Shown: positions 6,882-14,661 of the stretch, one piece after another | Layout: the number at the start of each line of letters is the position of its first letter | Position numbering within the stretch: the first letter of the stretch is position 1 | Source of the DNA: Sphingobacteriaceae bacterium | GTDB taxonomy: Bacteria > Bacteroidota > Bacteroidia > B-17B0 > Aurantibacillaceae | Direction: 5' to 3' | Assembly: GCA_016709575.1 (NCBI GenBank) | Contig: JADJMM010000001.1 | Span: 1-23,865, forward strand | Length of the DNA: 23,865 nt | Notes under the pieces: generated by a model | Databases searched by the model: none | The model's input: the letters and a program-made list of their open reading frames with translations, nothing else | What the model was told of the DNA's origin: nothing | Position numbers and translations under genes: made by a program

Positions 6882-7746
6882 TTAGTTCTTGCCGATATTT
6901 TTCAGAACTTCCGTTACGTTGATGTTTAATAATTCGGCAACTGGTTCGAAGTATTATGGTATCTTCTTCCAGTTTGGTAATGACCTGAGTTAAAATAACG
7001 ATCTCTTCATCATCAAAACTTTCAGCAATGCCTCGCATAAAGTTTAAGTAGCCTTTCTCTTCATCGCTCAATTCAGGAGTATCACTTTTCTTTTTAAAGC
7101 TGACTTCTGTTTCCTGCGTTGGAGTAGTAGTACCTCTTTCTTTATTGTCCTGCTCAATAATACCGGCTAATGTTTCGCCACCCGGTAATTTGGCGACCAT
7201 TTGTGGATTACGTCTCACAATTCCTTCAACAACTACCGATGCTAATTCTCCAAGATTGACATTTCCCCAATGCAGTTTTTACCTTTGTACTCTAGTAATT
7301 CTGCCGCCAACTTTTCAGCGTACTCTTCTGATTCTTTGAGTTGCTGTTTGGTTTGCTCAATTCTTTTACAAGAGCTTCGTGTTCCCATCGCTCACGATGT
7401 GTTTGGAGTTCTCTTCCATACGACTTTCAATTTCGATCCCGCTTAATCCTTGTTGCTGAACAACTGTCTTTTGTTCATCTTGCTTTTTCATGCGGTACAC
7501 ATATTGGTCGTTGCGCGGAGATTGAGAATTAGTAGAGTACACCAAAATTCGGATACGGTCGGTATCTTCGGTCATATAATCCTCATAAGAATCAAACTCC
7601 TGGATATCGTTTGTTTTATGAACTGCTTTTAAATTATCGACATAGATTTCATAATAACGTGCAGCGTTTCTATCTGCCTGTGTTTGCAGATACAATTTTA
7701 GTTTGTCGATTTTTAACTGGTCGTATGTTTCGCTTGTGATTGCCAT
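6882..7746 (-). CDS. Coiled-coil protein of the virion-like cluster (frameshifts)
   Basis: The reconstructed protein is about 288 residues. The N-terminal part reads MAITSETYDQLKIDKLKLYL, then YYEIYVDNLKAVHKTNDIQE. A central helix rich in charge and heptads follows (ELQTHRERWEHEALVKELEQ, then TKQQLKESEEYAEKLAAELL). Next come HWGNVNLGELASVVVEGIVR and a Thr/Lys/Glu-rich linker. The helical C-terminal domain is LSDEEKGYLNFMRGIAESFD, then EEIVILTQVITKLEEDTI and PVAELLNINVTEVLKNIGKN. Indels near 7400, 7270 and 6955 join three open frames, and each join restores a protein-like sequence. The function is unknown; the coiled coil suggests oligomerisation or scaffolding. The stop is TAA at 6882-6884; the start is two bases before the preceding gene's stop region. 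Confidence 0.6.
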
Positions 7747-7747
7747 A

Positions 7748-8086
7748 TTATTTTTTTTCTTCCGTTTTTAAATGCTTTGGTATTACCTGAATGAATCGCA
7801 AATGATTTGTAGTAGTTGAATAATTGTTGATGTAAATCACACCTTGATGTTCGTAGCTCTGCTCGTTGGTTTTACCAAAACTTAAATCATACATTCCAAA
7901 ATCAGATATCACACTTATGCTGACCGGAGGCTCTTCTACTAAAATGTAAAACTGATTGTAGGCTTCAAGCTCTAACAATTCTCCCGCCTGTAATGTCAGG
8001 TGTCGGAAACGGATGTAATAGTTTTTACCATAACCCAACTCTTCCATTCTCCGTGGGATATATTCCAATGCGAGTGCTGTTGTCAT
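7748..8086 (-). CDS. Small beta-rich protein of the virion-like cluster, 112 residues
   Basis: This is an intact frame. The start MTTALALEYIPRRMEELGYG is followed by YYIRFRHLTLQAGELLELEA and FYILVEEPPVSISVISDFGM, then a run of alternating hydrophobic residues ending VIYINNYSTTTNHLRFIQVI. This suggests a beta-sandwich without a membrane segment or signal peptide. It is one of three consecutive, tightly packed beta-rich genes (7748-9027). Spacing to the previous gene is one base (TAA-A-ATG) and the next gene starts one base after its stop, so all are coupled. I do not recognise a named family; a capsid, vertex or spike component would fit the position. Confidence 0.65.
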   Translation of the reverse strand: MTTALALEYIPRRMEELGYGKNYYIRFRHLTLQAGELLELEAYNQFYILVEEPPVSISVISDFGMYDLSFGKTNEQSYEHQGVIYINNYSTTTNHLRFIQVIPKHLKTEEKK

Positions 8087-8087
8087 T

Positions 8088-8652
8088 TTACTTTGGTTCT
8101 TTTTCGTTGTTTAAAAATTCAAACGTTACTCCATTTTGATTCTCACTTGTTTCAATCCACACAAATACTTTAAGTGTATAAAGAAGGTCTTGCTTGTGAA
8201 ACTTCCCAATGTTATCAGATATATAGCATTAATGATAGTGGACTCAACAGGAACATCTACTTTTTTCGATGTGGTTTTTCCTCTTATGTCTTTTAATCCT
8301 GAATGAATCTCAAAAGCCTTTGGCTGTTTAAATCCTTCATAAAACACCGAAGCCTTGACCCAATCTGAAAAGAATATGTTTTCTTTTTCCATGCTTTGTA
8401 ACTTCAGTTTTCCGGCAACGTTGTAATAACCTTCTATTCTCGGTTCTCTTGCAGGATCTAATGCTTCTAAAGTTTTGATTTCCGGCATAGCTGATGGAGC
8501 AATCACTTCTTTTCCTGATCTCGATTTCAAAAGCACATCGGTTTCAATGCCGACTATTTTAAAAGCGTGTTTGGAAAGTTTGACTTGAAAGTGCGTGACT
8601 TGCCCGCCTTAGTGATGGTTGCTTCAGTTACTAAAATTCTTACCCTGCTCAT
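8088..8652 (-). CDS. Beta-rich protein of the virion-like cluster, about 188 residues (two frameshifts)
   Basis: The reconstructed protein begins MSRVRILVTEATITKAGKSR and continues FQVKLSKHAFKIVGIETDVL, with ARGPs of mixed character in the middle such as AREPRIEGYYNVAGKLKLQS and NIFFSDWVKASVFYEGFKQP. The C-terminus in the corrected frame is LYISDNIGKFHKQDLLYTLK, then VFVWIETSENQNGVTFEFLN. Without correction the frame ends in an unrelated tail at 8126. Indels lie near 8560 and 8225. Its ATG overlaps the stop of the upstream gene as ATGA. It is predicted to be mainly beta strands with no membrane helix. The function is unknown; it is a possible virion protein. Confidence 0.6.
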
Positions 8653-9027
8653 ATCTCGCTTTCTCTTTCTCCATCAACACTTAAGGACACGATATAAGGA
8701 GCGAACACTGTTCTACCATCTTCATTGTCGGTATATTCAAAGGTGATCGAAGCCGTTACTGATTGAAATTTTACCAATGAAAAACAACGTTTATTCGGCT
8801 CCACGTTTTCCGATGACATGATTTTTTTAGTAGAGTAGCCATCGGGATAGATTTCATCTTTGTTGATTTCTAATCTGAAAGAGCCTCTGTAATAAGTCAG
8901 GTCATCACGATTGGAAAGAATGCACACACCATAAATGGTTTTCACTTTTATCTACCTCAAAGGTTTTCTTTACCGTTTTCCGGCTTCAGTTACTTGCATC
9001 AAATTGCTTGGAATAATATTTTAGCAT
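8649..9027 (-). CDS. Beta-rich protein of the virion-like cluster, about 125 residues (start uncertain)
   Basis: The body is VKTIYGVCILSNRDDLTYYR, then GSFRLEINKDEIYPDGYSTK, KRCFSLVKFQSVTASITFEY and DGRTVFAPYIVSLSVDGERE. Translation from the GTG at 8945 gives only 98 residues. Upstream DNA encodes TVKKTFEVDKS after one shift, and MLKYYSKQFDAS from the ATG at 9027, so that ATG is the likely start, with an alternative ATG at 8999. The pattern of F-x-L-E-I and D-D-G-R-T segments fits a small beta-sandwich. The stop overlaps the next start as ATGA. I recall similar short proteins in Bacteroidota phage-like clusters but cannot name a function. Confidence 0.55.
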
Positions 9028-9132
9028 CTTTGTTTTCTCTTTATTATTTATATCTTTAAAAAGATTTTTTCATCATTTAGGTTTAATTAAAGTGGTTTGC
9101 CTTTAAAAGCAAACCACTTTTTTTGCTAATGA
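9028..9132 (-). other. AT-rich intergenic spacer containing a strong hairpin
   Basis: The spacer separates the candidate major virion protein from the beta-rich genes. Apart from the hairpin at 9089-9120 it holds A/T runs and a weak TCTTT/AAAGA inverted repeat. No clear promoter of the TTTG/TAnnTTTG kind was found on the minus strand. Confidence 0.5.
9089..9120 (-). terminator. Intrinsic terminator-like hairpin after the candidate capsid gene
   Basis: A perfect 12-base stem (AAAGTGGTTTGC and its complement) has an 8-base loop. It lies 13 bases past the stop of the gene at 9133. On the minus strand the stem ends in CTTTAATT; on the plus strand it is followed by seven T, so it may work in both directions. 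Confidence 0.75.
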
Positions 9133-9853
9133 TTACGGAGTTGTGATAGTTCCGTGTAAACCCACATACAAATGTGTCTTCGGATCTAATCCTTCCATTG
9201 AACCTAAATCAATAGTTGCTTCCACCAAAATATCATCGTGTATCATTCGCGGGTTTGCCAGTTTGTAATAACCAACCGAAACGGTATTCATCGTTTTGGT
9301 TTTGAAAATTGTGTTCACCGTTTCAGGCATAATGATTTTCTTGTTACTTTTTAAACTGAACTCTCCGTTGGCCAATGCAGCAAAATCTTCAATGCCATCA
9401 AATTTGGAGGCAATTACCTGGTCTTTGTTCACCTCTGCCGGAATTGCTGCCAATAAAAAATTCCGCTTACCAATAAGGCTTGGTTCTTTGGCAATTTCGC
9501 GTTACTAATATTACGCAAACCCCACTTCTTTGTCATCTTGCGTTTCAAACATTTTCACGGTTTTCGAATTCACGGGTTTGATACTGCAAATGATCGTATC
9601 CGCTAAACGCAACTCACCTTTCATTAAGCCATCTTGCTAATGTGTTGTGGCAACTCACTAAAATGTTTTCCATTTCAGCTCTTGATCAGTTACTTGCAGG
9701 AACACCACCCGCCATTTTATTCATCACGCGCATACGCTGAATTGGATTCATGCGTCCAAGTGCGCCCAGTAACTCTTGTGTTTCGGGGCCATCTACGCCC
9801 AATAAAGCTCCTGAGTTATTGTACTCTTCGACTCCGTCTAACATTCCTAACAT
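9133..9853 (-). CDS. Candidate major virion protein, about 240 residues (frameshifts)
   Basis: The reconstructed protein starts MLGMLDGVEEYNNSGALLGV, then QELLGALGRMNPIQRMRVMN and KMAGGVPAS. A second part follows one or two indels (EKHFSELPQHISKM, then LADTIICSIKPVNSKTVKMF), then REIAKEPSLIGKRNFLLAAI. The intact C-terminal half is PAEVNKDQVIASKFDGIEDF through IMPETVNTIFKTKTMNTVSV to THLYVGLHGTITTP. A helical N-terminal segment is followed by a largely beta body. A gene of this size followed at once by a strong terminator is the usual setting for a highly expressed capsid protein. The capsid role is an inference from position and predicted fold; it is short for a double jelly-roll protein and no family match is claimed. 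Confidence 0.55.
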
Positions 9854-9910
9854 ATTGTTTTGTTTTTAGTTTTGTAATTAATTTTTGTTTTGATGATTGA
9901 TGATGAGGTT

Positions 9911-10495
9911 TCAGGGTTTATAAAGAGGCTCTTCGCCCAGTTCACCAATCCCACCTGAGAAGGATTGTTTACGTTCAAATTTTTTGCTGACTCCGCCACT
10001 TGCCTTTCGATGCGGTCTAAATCATCAAAGGCTCCTTCAAGTTCTTTCCCATTTGGATAAGTGATGTATTGTACTTCGCCCATTCCGTTTGTTCCGTCTT
10101 CTTTTCTTTGCTCTTGATGATCTTATCTAAAGAGTTTGTGTTTAAACTCATTTTTAAAGCGGTCATTCGGTCTTTTATTCCATCGAAGCCATCTCTTTCA
10201 TTTCCGTTCATTCCTGCAACGGCTGGTATCCTCCCCGATGCCATCATACCCACACCGAATGCTGCCGCGCCATTACTGCCCATGTAATGTCCGACACCGG
10301 TTATCGCAATTCCGACAAGGAAGAAGAACGTCCCACCACCGCGCCTGCTAATCCGCCACCGATAGCTCCGATCAATACATCACGGCCTGTTTCGATGGCG
10401 GTTTTTTTAAAGTCACCTTTCGCCAATGGATTCGCTCCATTAAGTACCTCGTGTTGATGCGCTTTTTTTATGTACCTGTTTTTACTTTTTCCCAT
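9911..10495 (-). CDS. Glycine-rich double-TM membrane protein (frameshifts)
   Basis: The reconstructed protein is about 195 residues. A basic start (MGKSKNRYIKKAHQHEVLNG) and GDFKKTAIETGRDV precede a glycine-zipper helix (LIGAIGGGLAGAVVG), a second hydrophobic helix (FFLVGIAITGVGHYMGS) and a third Gly/Ala-rich stretch (AAAFGVGMMASGRIPAVAGM). The soluble C-terminal part is GFDGIKDRMTALKMSLNTNS, then ITYPNGKELEGAFDDLDRIE. Indels near 10330, 10090 and 9950 split it into three open frames; the corrected end is GELGEEPLYKP with TGA at 9911. It lies between the transglutaminase-fold gene and the candidate capsid gene. Such a protein would fit an internal viral membrane or a membrane-inserted assembly factor; it has no recognised family. 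Confidence 0.6.
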
Positions 10496-10537
10496 TTTTT
10501 CTTTTGTTATTTAATTGAACTCAAAAATTATTTTCTC

Positions 10538-12257
10538 TTACAGTAATGCAACCGATTCTTTCTTGTGCTTTTTACTTTTAAAGTGTTTGTGATTTTTAGG
10601 TTTGTGTTTTTTCTTACTTCTCGGCACGCCAGATAAAGAAGGTTGTGTAGCAGCAGGTTTTTATGTGTAACGATTTTGTATCCTGCGAAAAAGCAATCCT
10701 AAACTTCCTACACCAATCGCTACAGGCTTGATCCACTTTTTATTTTTGTCCCAAAAGCCTTCAGGTTTATTATCTTCAACATCTTCTTTTTCTTTGCCCT
10801 TGCTTTTACTTTTGCCGTTGATGTTCGAATCGTCTGATGCATCATCATCTCCGCCACCACCGCTACTACTTCCTCCACCTCCTGAAGAACCGGAGCTTTT
10901 ACTTTTAGTAGTTACATTTCCACCGCCACCTTCATCACTTGATCCACTACCTTCTTCAGATGAACCGCCTCCGCCTTCTTCACTTCCGCCACCTTCTCCG
11001 CCTGAGCCTTCGCCTTCTTTTCCTTTTTTTGGAAAGATGTTACCGACACTTTTTAGTAAGGCAGCAATAGCTCCAATTACGCCTGTTGCCGATGCAATGG
11101 CTGTGGCCGTAACCACTCCTAATTCCCCGAATTCACCATCTAAGCCTGATAACTCATCTCGGTACATGTCCGTTCCAAGAATTGCGGACGCATCTGAGGT
11201 TTCATTTAAACCATCTAACGGATCGTAGCCAGCACCTAAACCGTTTACTTCTTTATTCTTGTTTCCTTTTCCCGTAAGAATTGCTTTCTTTAAATTTTCC
11301 GGTTTGCCCCCCATACCGTAAAAAATCTTCTCCAGTTTTTCTCGTATTCTTTTTAGTTTAGCAAACTTGCCCATGTCGATGCCTTTATTTTTAGCGGCAT
11401 CTTCACTCAAGTATGACCACTTTAAACGTTCCCCGATTTTCATCACGTTTAATTTTGCTGAGAGCAATACTCCTGCACGAATGGTTGCTGTTGCAGGATT
11501 TAAAATATTAGTAAGGTGTAAGCCCTTTTTTAATATAGTCTTAAACTTTCCTTTCTTTTGTCCCCCACCCCCTTCGGAGCCTCCTTCAGAATCCCCACCG
11601 CCTTTTGCTTTTCTGCGAAAGAGTTTTCCTAGATCAGACATTGCTTGGCTATCATCGAAGATACCTACCAAGTCGAGTGTGTCTATGTTTTTGGAATCGT
11701 AGATTCCGTTTAAATATTCTAAATCCATGTTTGTATCTTTTTTTTCGCTGTAAGGTTCTTCGTAATCAAAATTTCTCACCACACAATCGATTGTTATATA
11801 TGAGCCGTCATTTAAAGGAACAATGGGGTAGATGTGTTGAAAACGGTCTTCTTTGTATTTGGTAATTCGTAGCTTGTGTCTGATGTTTAAATTGCTAAGA
11901 ATGCTGCTGATAAATACAGTGTAACAATCGCAATCAACTCCTTGTATATTGTCCCTGTCGTGCCATGCTCTTGCGGGACTTCGTACCTGTTCTTTTCCAT
12001 CTTCATCTTTTTTGTAGGCGATGTGATTGTAAACAAAGTGCAAATATTTGAGCAGGTTTCTCTCACATTACTGCCTTTTAAAATTTTGGCAATTTTCTCT
12101 GTGTGAAACAAAGTATCTCTTACTACTTGTGGAATGAACCGAATCGTATCTGCTACCGTTGCACCTTCTTTTTAGTGATAGTGGTAAGCATTGCCCTTGG
12201 AAACAAATGGTCGTATTCCTTTCCGCTTTTAACTCGTATCATTTCTCTTCTTTCCAT
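10538..12257 (-). CDS. Transglutaminase-like cysteine-protease-fold protein with Gly/Ser/Glu-rich tail (frameshifts)
   Basis: The reconstructed protein is about 570 residues. The N-terminal domain carries a transglutaminase-like triad: Cys in NIQGVDCDCYTVFISSIL, His in KEDRFQHIYPIVPLNDGS and Asp in YITIDCVVRNF. A short Gly/Ser/Glu stretch and basic helices follow (LKRIREKLEKIFYGMGGKPE). A hydrophobic segment (VVTATAIASATGVIGAIAAL) precedes about 100 residues of Gly, Ser, Glu and Asp (10800-11020). Last come a short hydrophobic helix (VAIGVGSLGLLF) and a Lys/His-rich tail after a frameshift (SKKKHKPKNHKHFKSKKHKK). The start is the ATG at 12257 (MERREMIRVKSGKEYDHLFP), one base after the upstream stop; indels lie near 12175, 12065 and 10663. 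It may process virion proteins, cut cell-wall peptides or cross-link proteins; the substrate cannot be read from sequence. Confidence 0.7.
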
Positions 12258-12258
12258 G

Positions 12259-12750
12259 TTATGCCTTTCCTTGACTAAGTGTAATGGTATCTGCTTTGGT
12301 GTAGGGTACTTTTTTCCAACCGATGTCAATGGTGGTTAATGTTTTTACTTCCAACTTTACTGGCTCTTTATTTTGAATGGCTTTAATCAATCCACCTGAT
12401 AAAGAAAAAATATTCATCAGGGGAACTTTAATCATCATCTTGTCGATGATTGCTTCTCCAAAAGCCGGTATCTGAATATCTTTGTCGAGTACCTGCGATG
12501 AGCCCACTGTTGTTCCTTTGTACACCAACTTTATAAATGGAAATTTTATTTTGAACGGTGTGCGTGTCGGATTTTTTAATTGTACATCTACCCTCAATGT
12601 TAATCCTGAAAAATCCAACTTGTGAATTTTTACCATCGGTACTGTTTCCAGTTCCGCATTCATTTTGTTGAGTCGCAACAAGTAAACTGTTCCACCAATC
12701 AAACCGCCTCCGATTATTGTTCCAACCGTTATTTTTTTCCAAGTCTCCAT
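12259..12750 (-). CDS. LEA14-like (WHy domain) protein with N-terminal membrane anchor
   Basis: This intact 163-residue protein starts METWKKITVGTIIGGGLIGG and continues with TVYLLRLNKM, a single transmembrane helix at about residues 7-25. Residues 40-150 have the layout of the LEA14/WHy fold, a fibronectin-like beta sandwich: VKIHKLDFSGLTLRVDVQLK, NPTRTPFKIKFPFIKLVYKG, and TKADTITLSQGK at the end. The central N-P-x-x-x-P-F-x-I is the common family signature. These domains bind membranes or act in stress in cells; in a virus-like cluster it is more likely a membrane-anchored structural protein. Its ATG overlaps the previous stop as TAATG, and its TAA is one base before the next ATG, so all three genes are coupled. 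Confidence 0.7.
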   Translation of the reverse strand: METWKKITVGTIIGGGLIGGTVYLLRLNKMNAELETVPMVKIHKLDFSGLTLRVDVQLKNPTRTPFKIKFPFIKLVYKGTTVGSSQVLDKDIQIPAFGEAIIDKMMIKVPLMNIFSLSGGLIKAIQNKEPVKLEVKTLTTIDIGWKKVPYTKADTITLSQGKA

Positions 12751-12935
12751 TACTTCTTTTTTAATCGTTCACTGATGTAATCCCCTGCTACTTTAAATGC
12801 CATCCAAATCACTCCGCCCACGAGTGCCTTGACTGCATAATCGGCAAGTCCTGAGTAGTCGAGATTAGCAAGTAGAATTGTTCCTGTGAGAAACATATTA
12901 CTACTGCTATCTGTACTACTTTGATTTTTTTCCAT
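12750..12935 (-). CDS. Small single-TM membrane protein, 61 residues
   Basis: The frame from the ATG at 12935 reads MEKNQSSTDSSSNMFLTGTI, LLANLDYSGLADYAVKALVG and GVIWMAFKVAGDYISERLKK. A polar Ser/Asn-rich head is followed by a moderately hydrophobic helix and a basic amphipathic end. The 12935 ATG is preferred over an upstream in-frame ATG at 12989 because an excellent ribosome-binding site precedes it. It is probably a minor membrane or capsid-associated peptide; the function is unknown. Confidence 0.6.
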   Translation of the reverse strand: MEKNQSSTDSSSNMFLTGTILLANLDYSGLADYAVKALVGGVIWMAFKVAGDYISERLKKK

Positions 12936-12939
12936 ATTG

Positions 12940-12946
12940 CCCTCCT
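12940..12946 (-). promoter_or_regulatory. Strong Shine-Dalgarno sequence
   Basis: AGGAGGG lies four bases before the ATG at 12935. It is the clearest ribosome-binding site of the region, where most starts have none, and it fixes the start of the 61-residue membrane protein. Confidence 0.7.
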
Positions 12947-12961
12947 TTTTAATTGTAGTAA

Positions 12962-13486
12962 TTACTTTACGGGAACAAAGGAATGGCAAGGGTTTGACTC
13001 ACTTTCCGAAAACCACTGTTTAGATTCATCTTGCGCATCCAAACGCATCGAAGTGTTATTTAGATAGCAATTTCAAAGAGCGTTTTTGTAAGACATTTTT
13101 AGGATGAGCATGTTTGTAATAATGCTTTTTCAAAAACAGAATGGCATAACAGCTTCCTCTTAATGCTACTCGTTCCATAAACAGTTCTCGTAAACCAACT
13201 CGCCCTGTGCCATTATAATCATAGGCTCTGTGATTAAGGAGCGTGTTTTCAAGTACATCGTTGCACCATGCTATTGTTTGTTTATCGCTCAACTTCTTTT
13301 TTGTTTCCACAAATAAATGCCATCTGATTTTTTTATACTCTATGTCAGAAGCATTATCAAAAAACATTTTTTGTGCATCCTCAAATGAATTGACGTACTT
13401 TTTTTTGAAGGGGAAACTGAAGCTTTACAACCTCCCTGCACCACGAAGCTTTGTAAGACATGGCGATTATCGAATATATGTTCCAT
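12962..13486 (-). CDS. Unknown protein of the early part of the operon, about 174 residues (frameshifts)
   Basis: The reconstructed chain begins MEHIFDNRHVLQSFVVQGGC and then, after an indel at the A run near 13405, KKKYVNSFEDAQKMFFDNAS. The long intact part includes YKKIRWHLFVETKKKLSDKQ, TIAWCNDVLENTLLNHRAYD, GTGRVGLRELFMERVALRGS and CYAILFLKKHYYKHAHPKN. That frame stops at 13056, but one extra A there would allow continuation into MRLDAQDESKQWFSESESNP and HSFVPVK, filling an otherwise empty gap up to a TAA at 12962. The protein is basic with several cysteines and no membrane helix. I do not recognise it. A nucleic-acid role is possible from charge but is not supported by a motif. Confidence 0.5.
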
Positions 13487-13498
13487 CGTTTCTTTAGA

Positions 13499-13712
13499 TC
13501 ACAGTTCAACAATACCCGGTGCGCCCAGTTTATCAATGATGATTTTTACCTGCGCAACGGTATAGTATTTGCCTTTTAATTCTCCGATCTCATCTTTAAA
13601 ACCTTCCGTCCATTTTTTATAGGTAAGTGCTGAAACCCCATATAGATTGCGGATTTCCTTGGGGTGAGTATGCCTTGAGCATAAATTTTCCCTCTTCTGT
13701 TTTATTGCCCAT
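13499..13712 (-). CDS. Small helix-turn-helix DNA-binding protein (one frameshift)
   Basis: From the ATG at 13712 the chain begins MGNKTEEGKFMLKAY. After an indel at the CCCC run near 13665 it reads PKEIRNLYGVSALTYKKWTE, GFKDEIGELKGKYYTVAQVK and IIIDKLGAPGIVEL, ending in TGA. The segment PKEIRNLYGVSALTYKKW has the spacing of a helix-turn-helix, and YYTVAQVKIIIDKLG is the usual end of a short MerR/excisionase-like family common in Bacteroidota mobile elements. At about 70 residues it is probably a regulator of the operon or an excision or replication accessory factor. The direct frame without the correction gives a meaningless tail. Confidence 0.65.
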
Positions 13713-13732
13713 GACCGGATTGTTTTAAAAGT

Positions 13733-13847
13733 TTACATGGATGGTGATGTTGTAAAAAGCTGTGTGAGCTTTTCATCCTGGTACTGGATGAGTTTTCGTT
13801 GATCTCTAAAACAATTCCGCTTCGGAAGTTGCTACATAAAGCATCAT
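13733..13847 (-). CDS. Possible very small gene, about 37 residues
   Basis: From the ATG at 13847: MMLYVATSEAELF, then after a shift at the TTTTAG near 13800, RDQRKLIQYQDEKLTQLFTT ending SPSM and TAA. It fills the space between two better supported genes and has protein-like composition, but it is short and needs an indel, so it may be chance. Confidence 0.3.
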
Positions 13848-13877
13848 TTTTTTTGCAATGAATCTAAGCCGGAAACT

Positions 13878-14317
13878 TTATCTAAATGATTTTCCCTCTT
13901 TGTAAAGGGCAATGTATTCATCTTCGCCTTTCATTAATACTTTGTTGTAATCCTGTAAACGTTGCGGATTCAGGTGTGCAAAGCTTTTGTAAATGCAGAG
14001 CTCTCTTTCGATGATGTCGGTGCTGTAAGTTTCCGCTTCATGCGAGTTGGAGATCTCATTACGAAGCACTCCGTAATGTGGTACTAATCGTTCAAAGTAG
14101 AATGCCGGATTAATTGCTCTTGCTACTTTTTGCATCAAGCCTAATGTTTCTACACAAATATTGGCGAAGAATAAACTCTTCTGCTCAATGCAGGCTTTAC
14201 GTTTTTTTTCTCGTTTGAGAAAATAGAATTTTTGATTTTTTGGAGAACTTTTTCTTTGGATGGTTCCCACCTTTTATCACTCGCATGTGAGAGTGATGTT
14301 TTATTTAATGCTGTCAT
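13878..14317 (-). CDS. First gene of the minus-strand operon, unknown, about 146 residues (one frameshift)
   Basis: From the ATG at 14317: MTALNKTSLSHASDKRWEPS, KEKVLQKIKNSIFSNEKK, then after an indel in the A run near 14203, ACIEQKSLFFANICVETLGL, MQKVARAINPAFYFERLVPH, YGVLRNEISNSHEAETYSTD, IIERELCIYKSFAHLNPQRL and MKGEDEYIALYKEGKSFR. It is a basic, mostly helical soluble protein. I do not recognise the family. Being promoter-proximal in the operon it may be an early regulator or a replication factor, but this is only position. The ATG at 14317 is chosen because the frame before the indel is open from there with good composition. Confidence 0.55.
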
Positions 14318-14661
14318 AATTTTTTTTTTTAAAATTTATGACGCAAAGGTGTGGCGGAGAGATTGGGCAACAGCCGAGAAGGGGTGTTATTGCAGACTTG
14401 AGTATAATTTGTTTGAAACTGTAAGTTTGGGGTTGTTTTGCAGGTTTGGGGAATTTTGCTCAATATTATCTTCAGTAAAGCATCCGCCTAGATAAATATG
14501 GCCTTTAGAAATTATGCATTATATAAACCAAAAATCAGGTGTGGTAAGGGAGAAAACATCTACTGGTATAATTTTAGGGGGAGTAACAATTGTAATACTG
14601 AGAATACCTTTGTTAATTGTACTGGATTGTAGGCAAATTGGTGTAGGATAGACCCGATTTA
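14318..14661. other. Junction region between the virus-like operon and the efflux region
   Basis: This stretch holds no convincing gene. It contains a ten-T run just before the first minus-strand ATG, a promoter-like sequence (14344-14372), and two copies of GTTTGGGG (14425-14432 and 14444-14451) with GTTTGAAAC at 14411. A 44-codon plus-strand frame from 14499 (MAFRNYALYKPKIRCGKGEN and onward) has no recognisable family. No tRNA or clear attachment-site repeat was seen. Confidence 0.5.
14344..14372 (-). promoter_or_regulatory. Possible Bacteroidota-type promoter for the minus-strand operon
   Basis: On the minus strand CACCTTTG (14351-14344) resembles the phylum's TAnnTTTG -7 box, and TGTTGCCC (14372-14365) offers a TTG for the -33 box. 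Spacing is about three bases shorter than usual. It lies about 27 bases before the first ATG of the operon, which is the expected place. Confidence 0.3.

Noticed and set aside
10728..11228. A 166-codon plus-strand Pro/Leu/Ser-rich frame
   Set aside because: It is the antisense of the Gly/Ser/Glu-rich tail of the transglutaminase-fold gene; its composition follows from that.
14499..14633. A 44-codon plus-strand frame (MAFRNYALYKPKIRCGKGEN and onward)
   Set aside because: No family, no ribosome-binding site and no neighbour in the same direction; probably chance.
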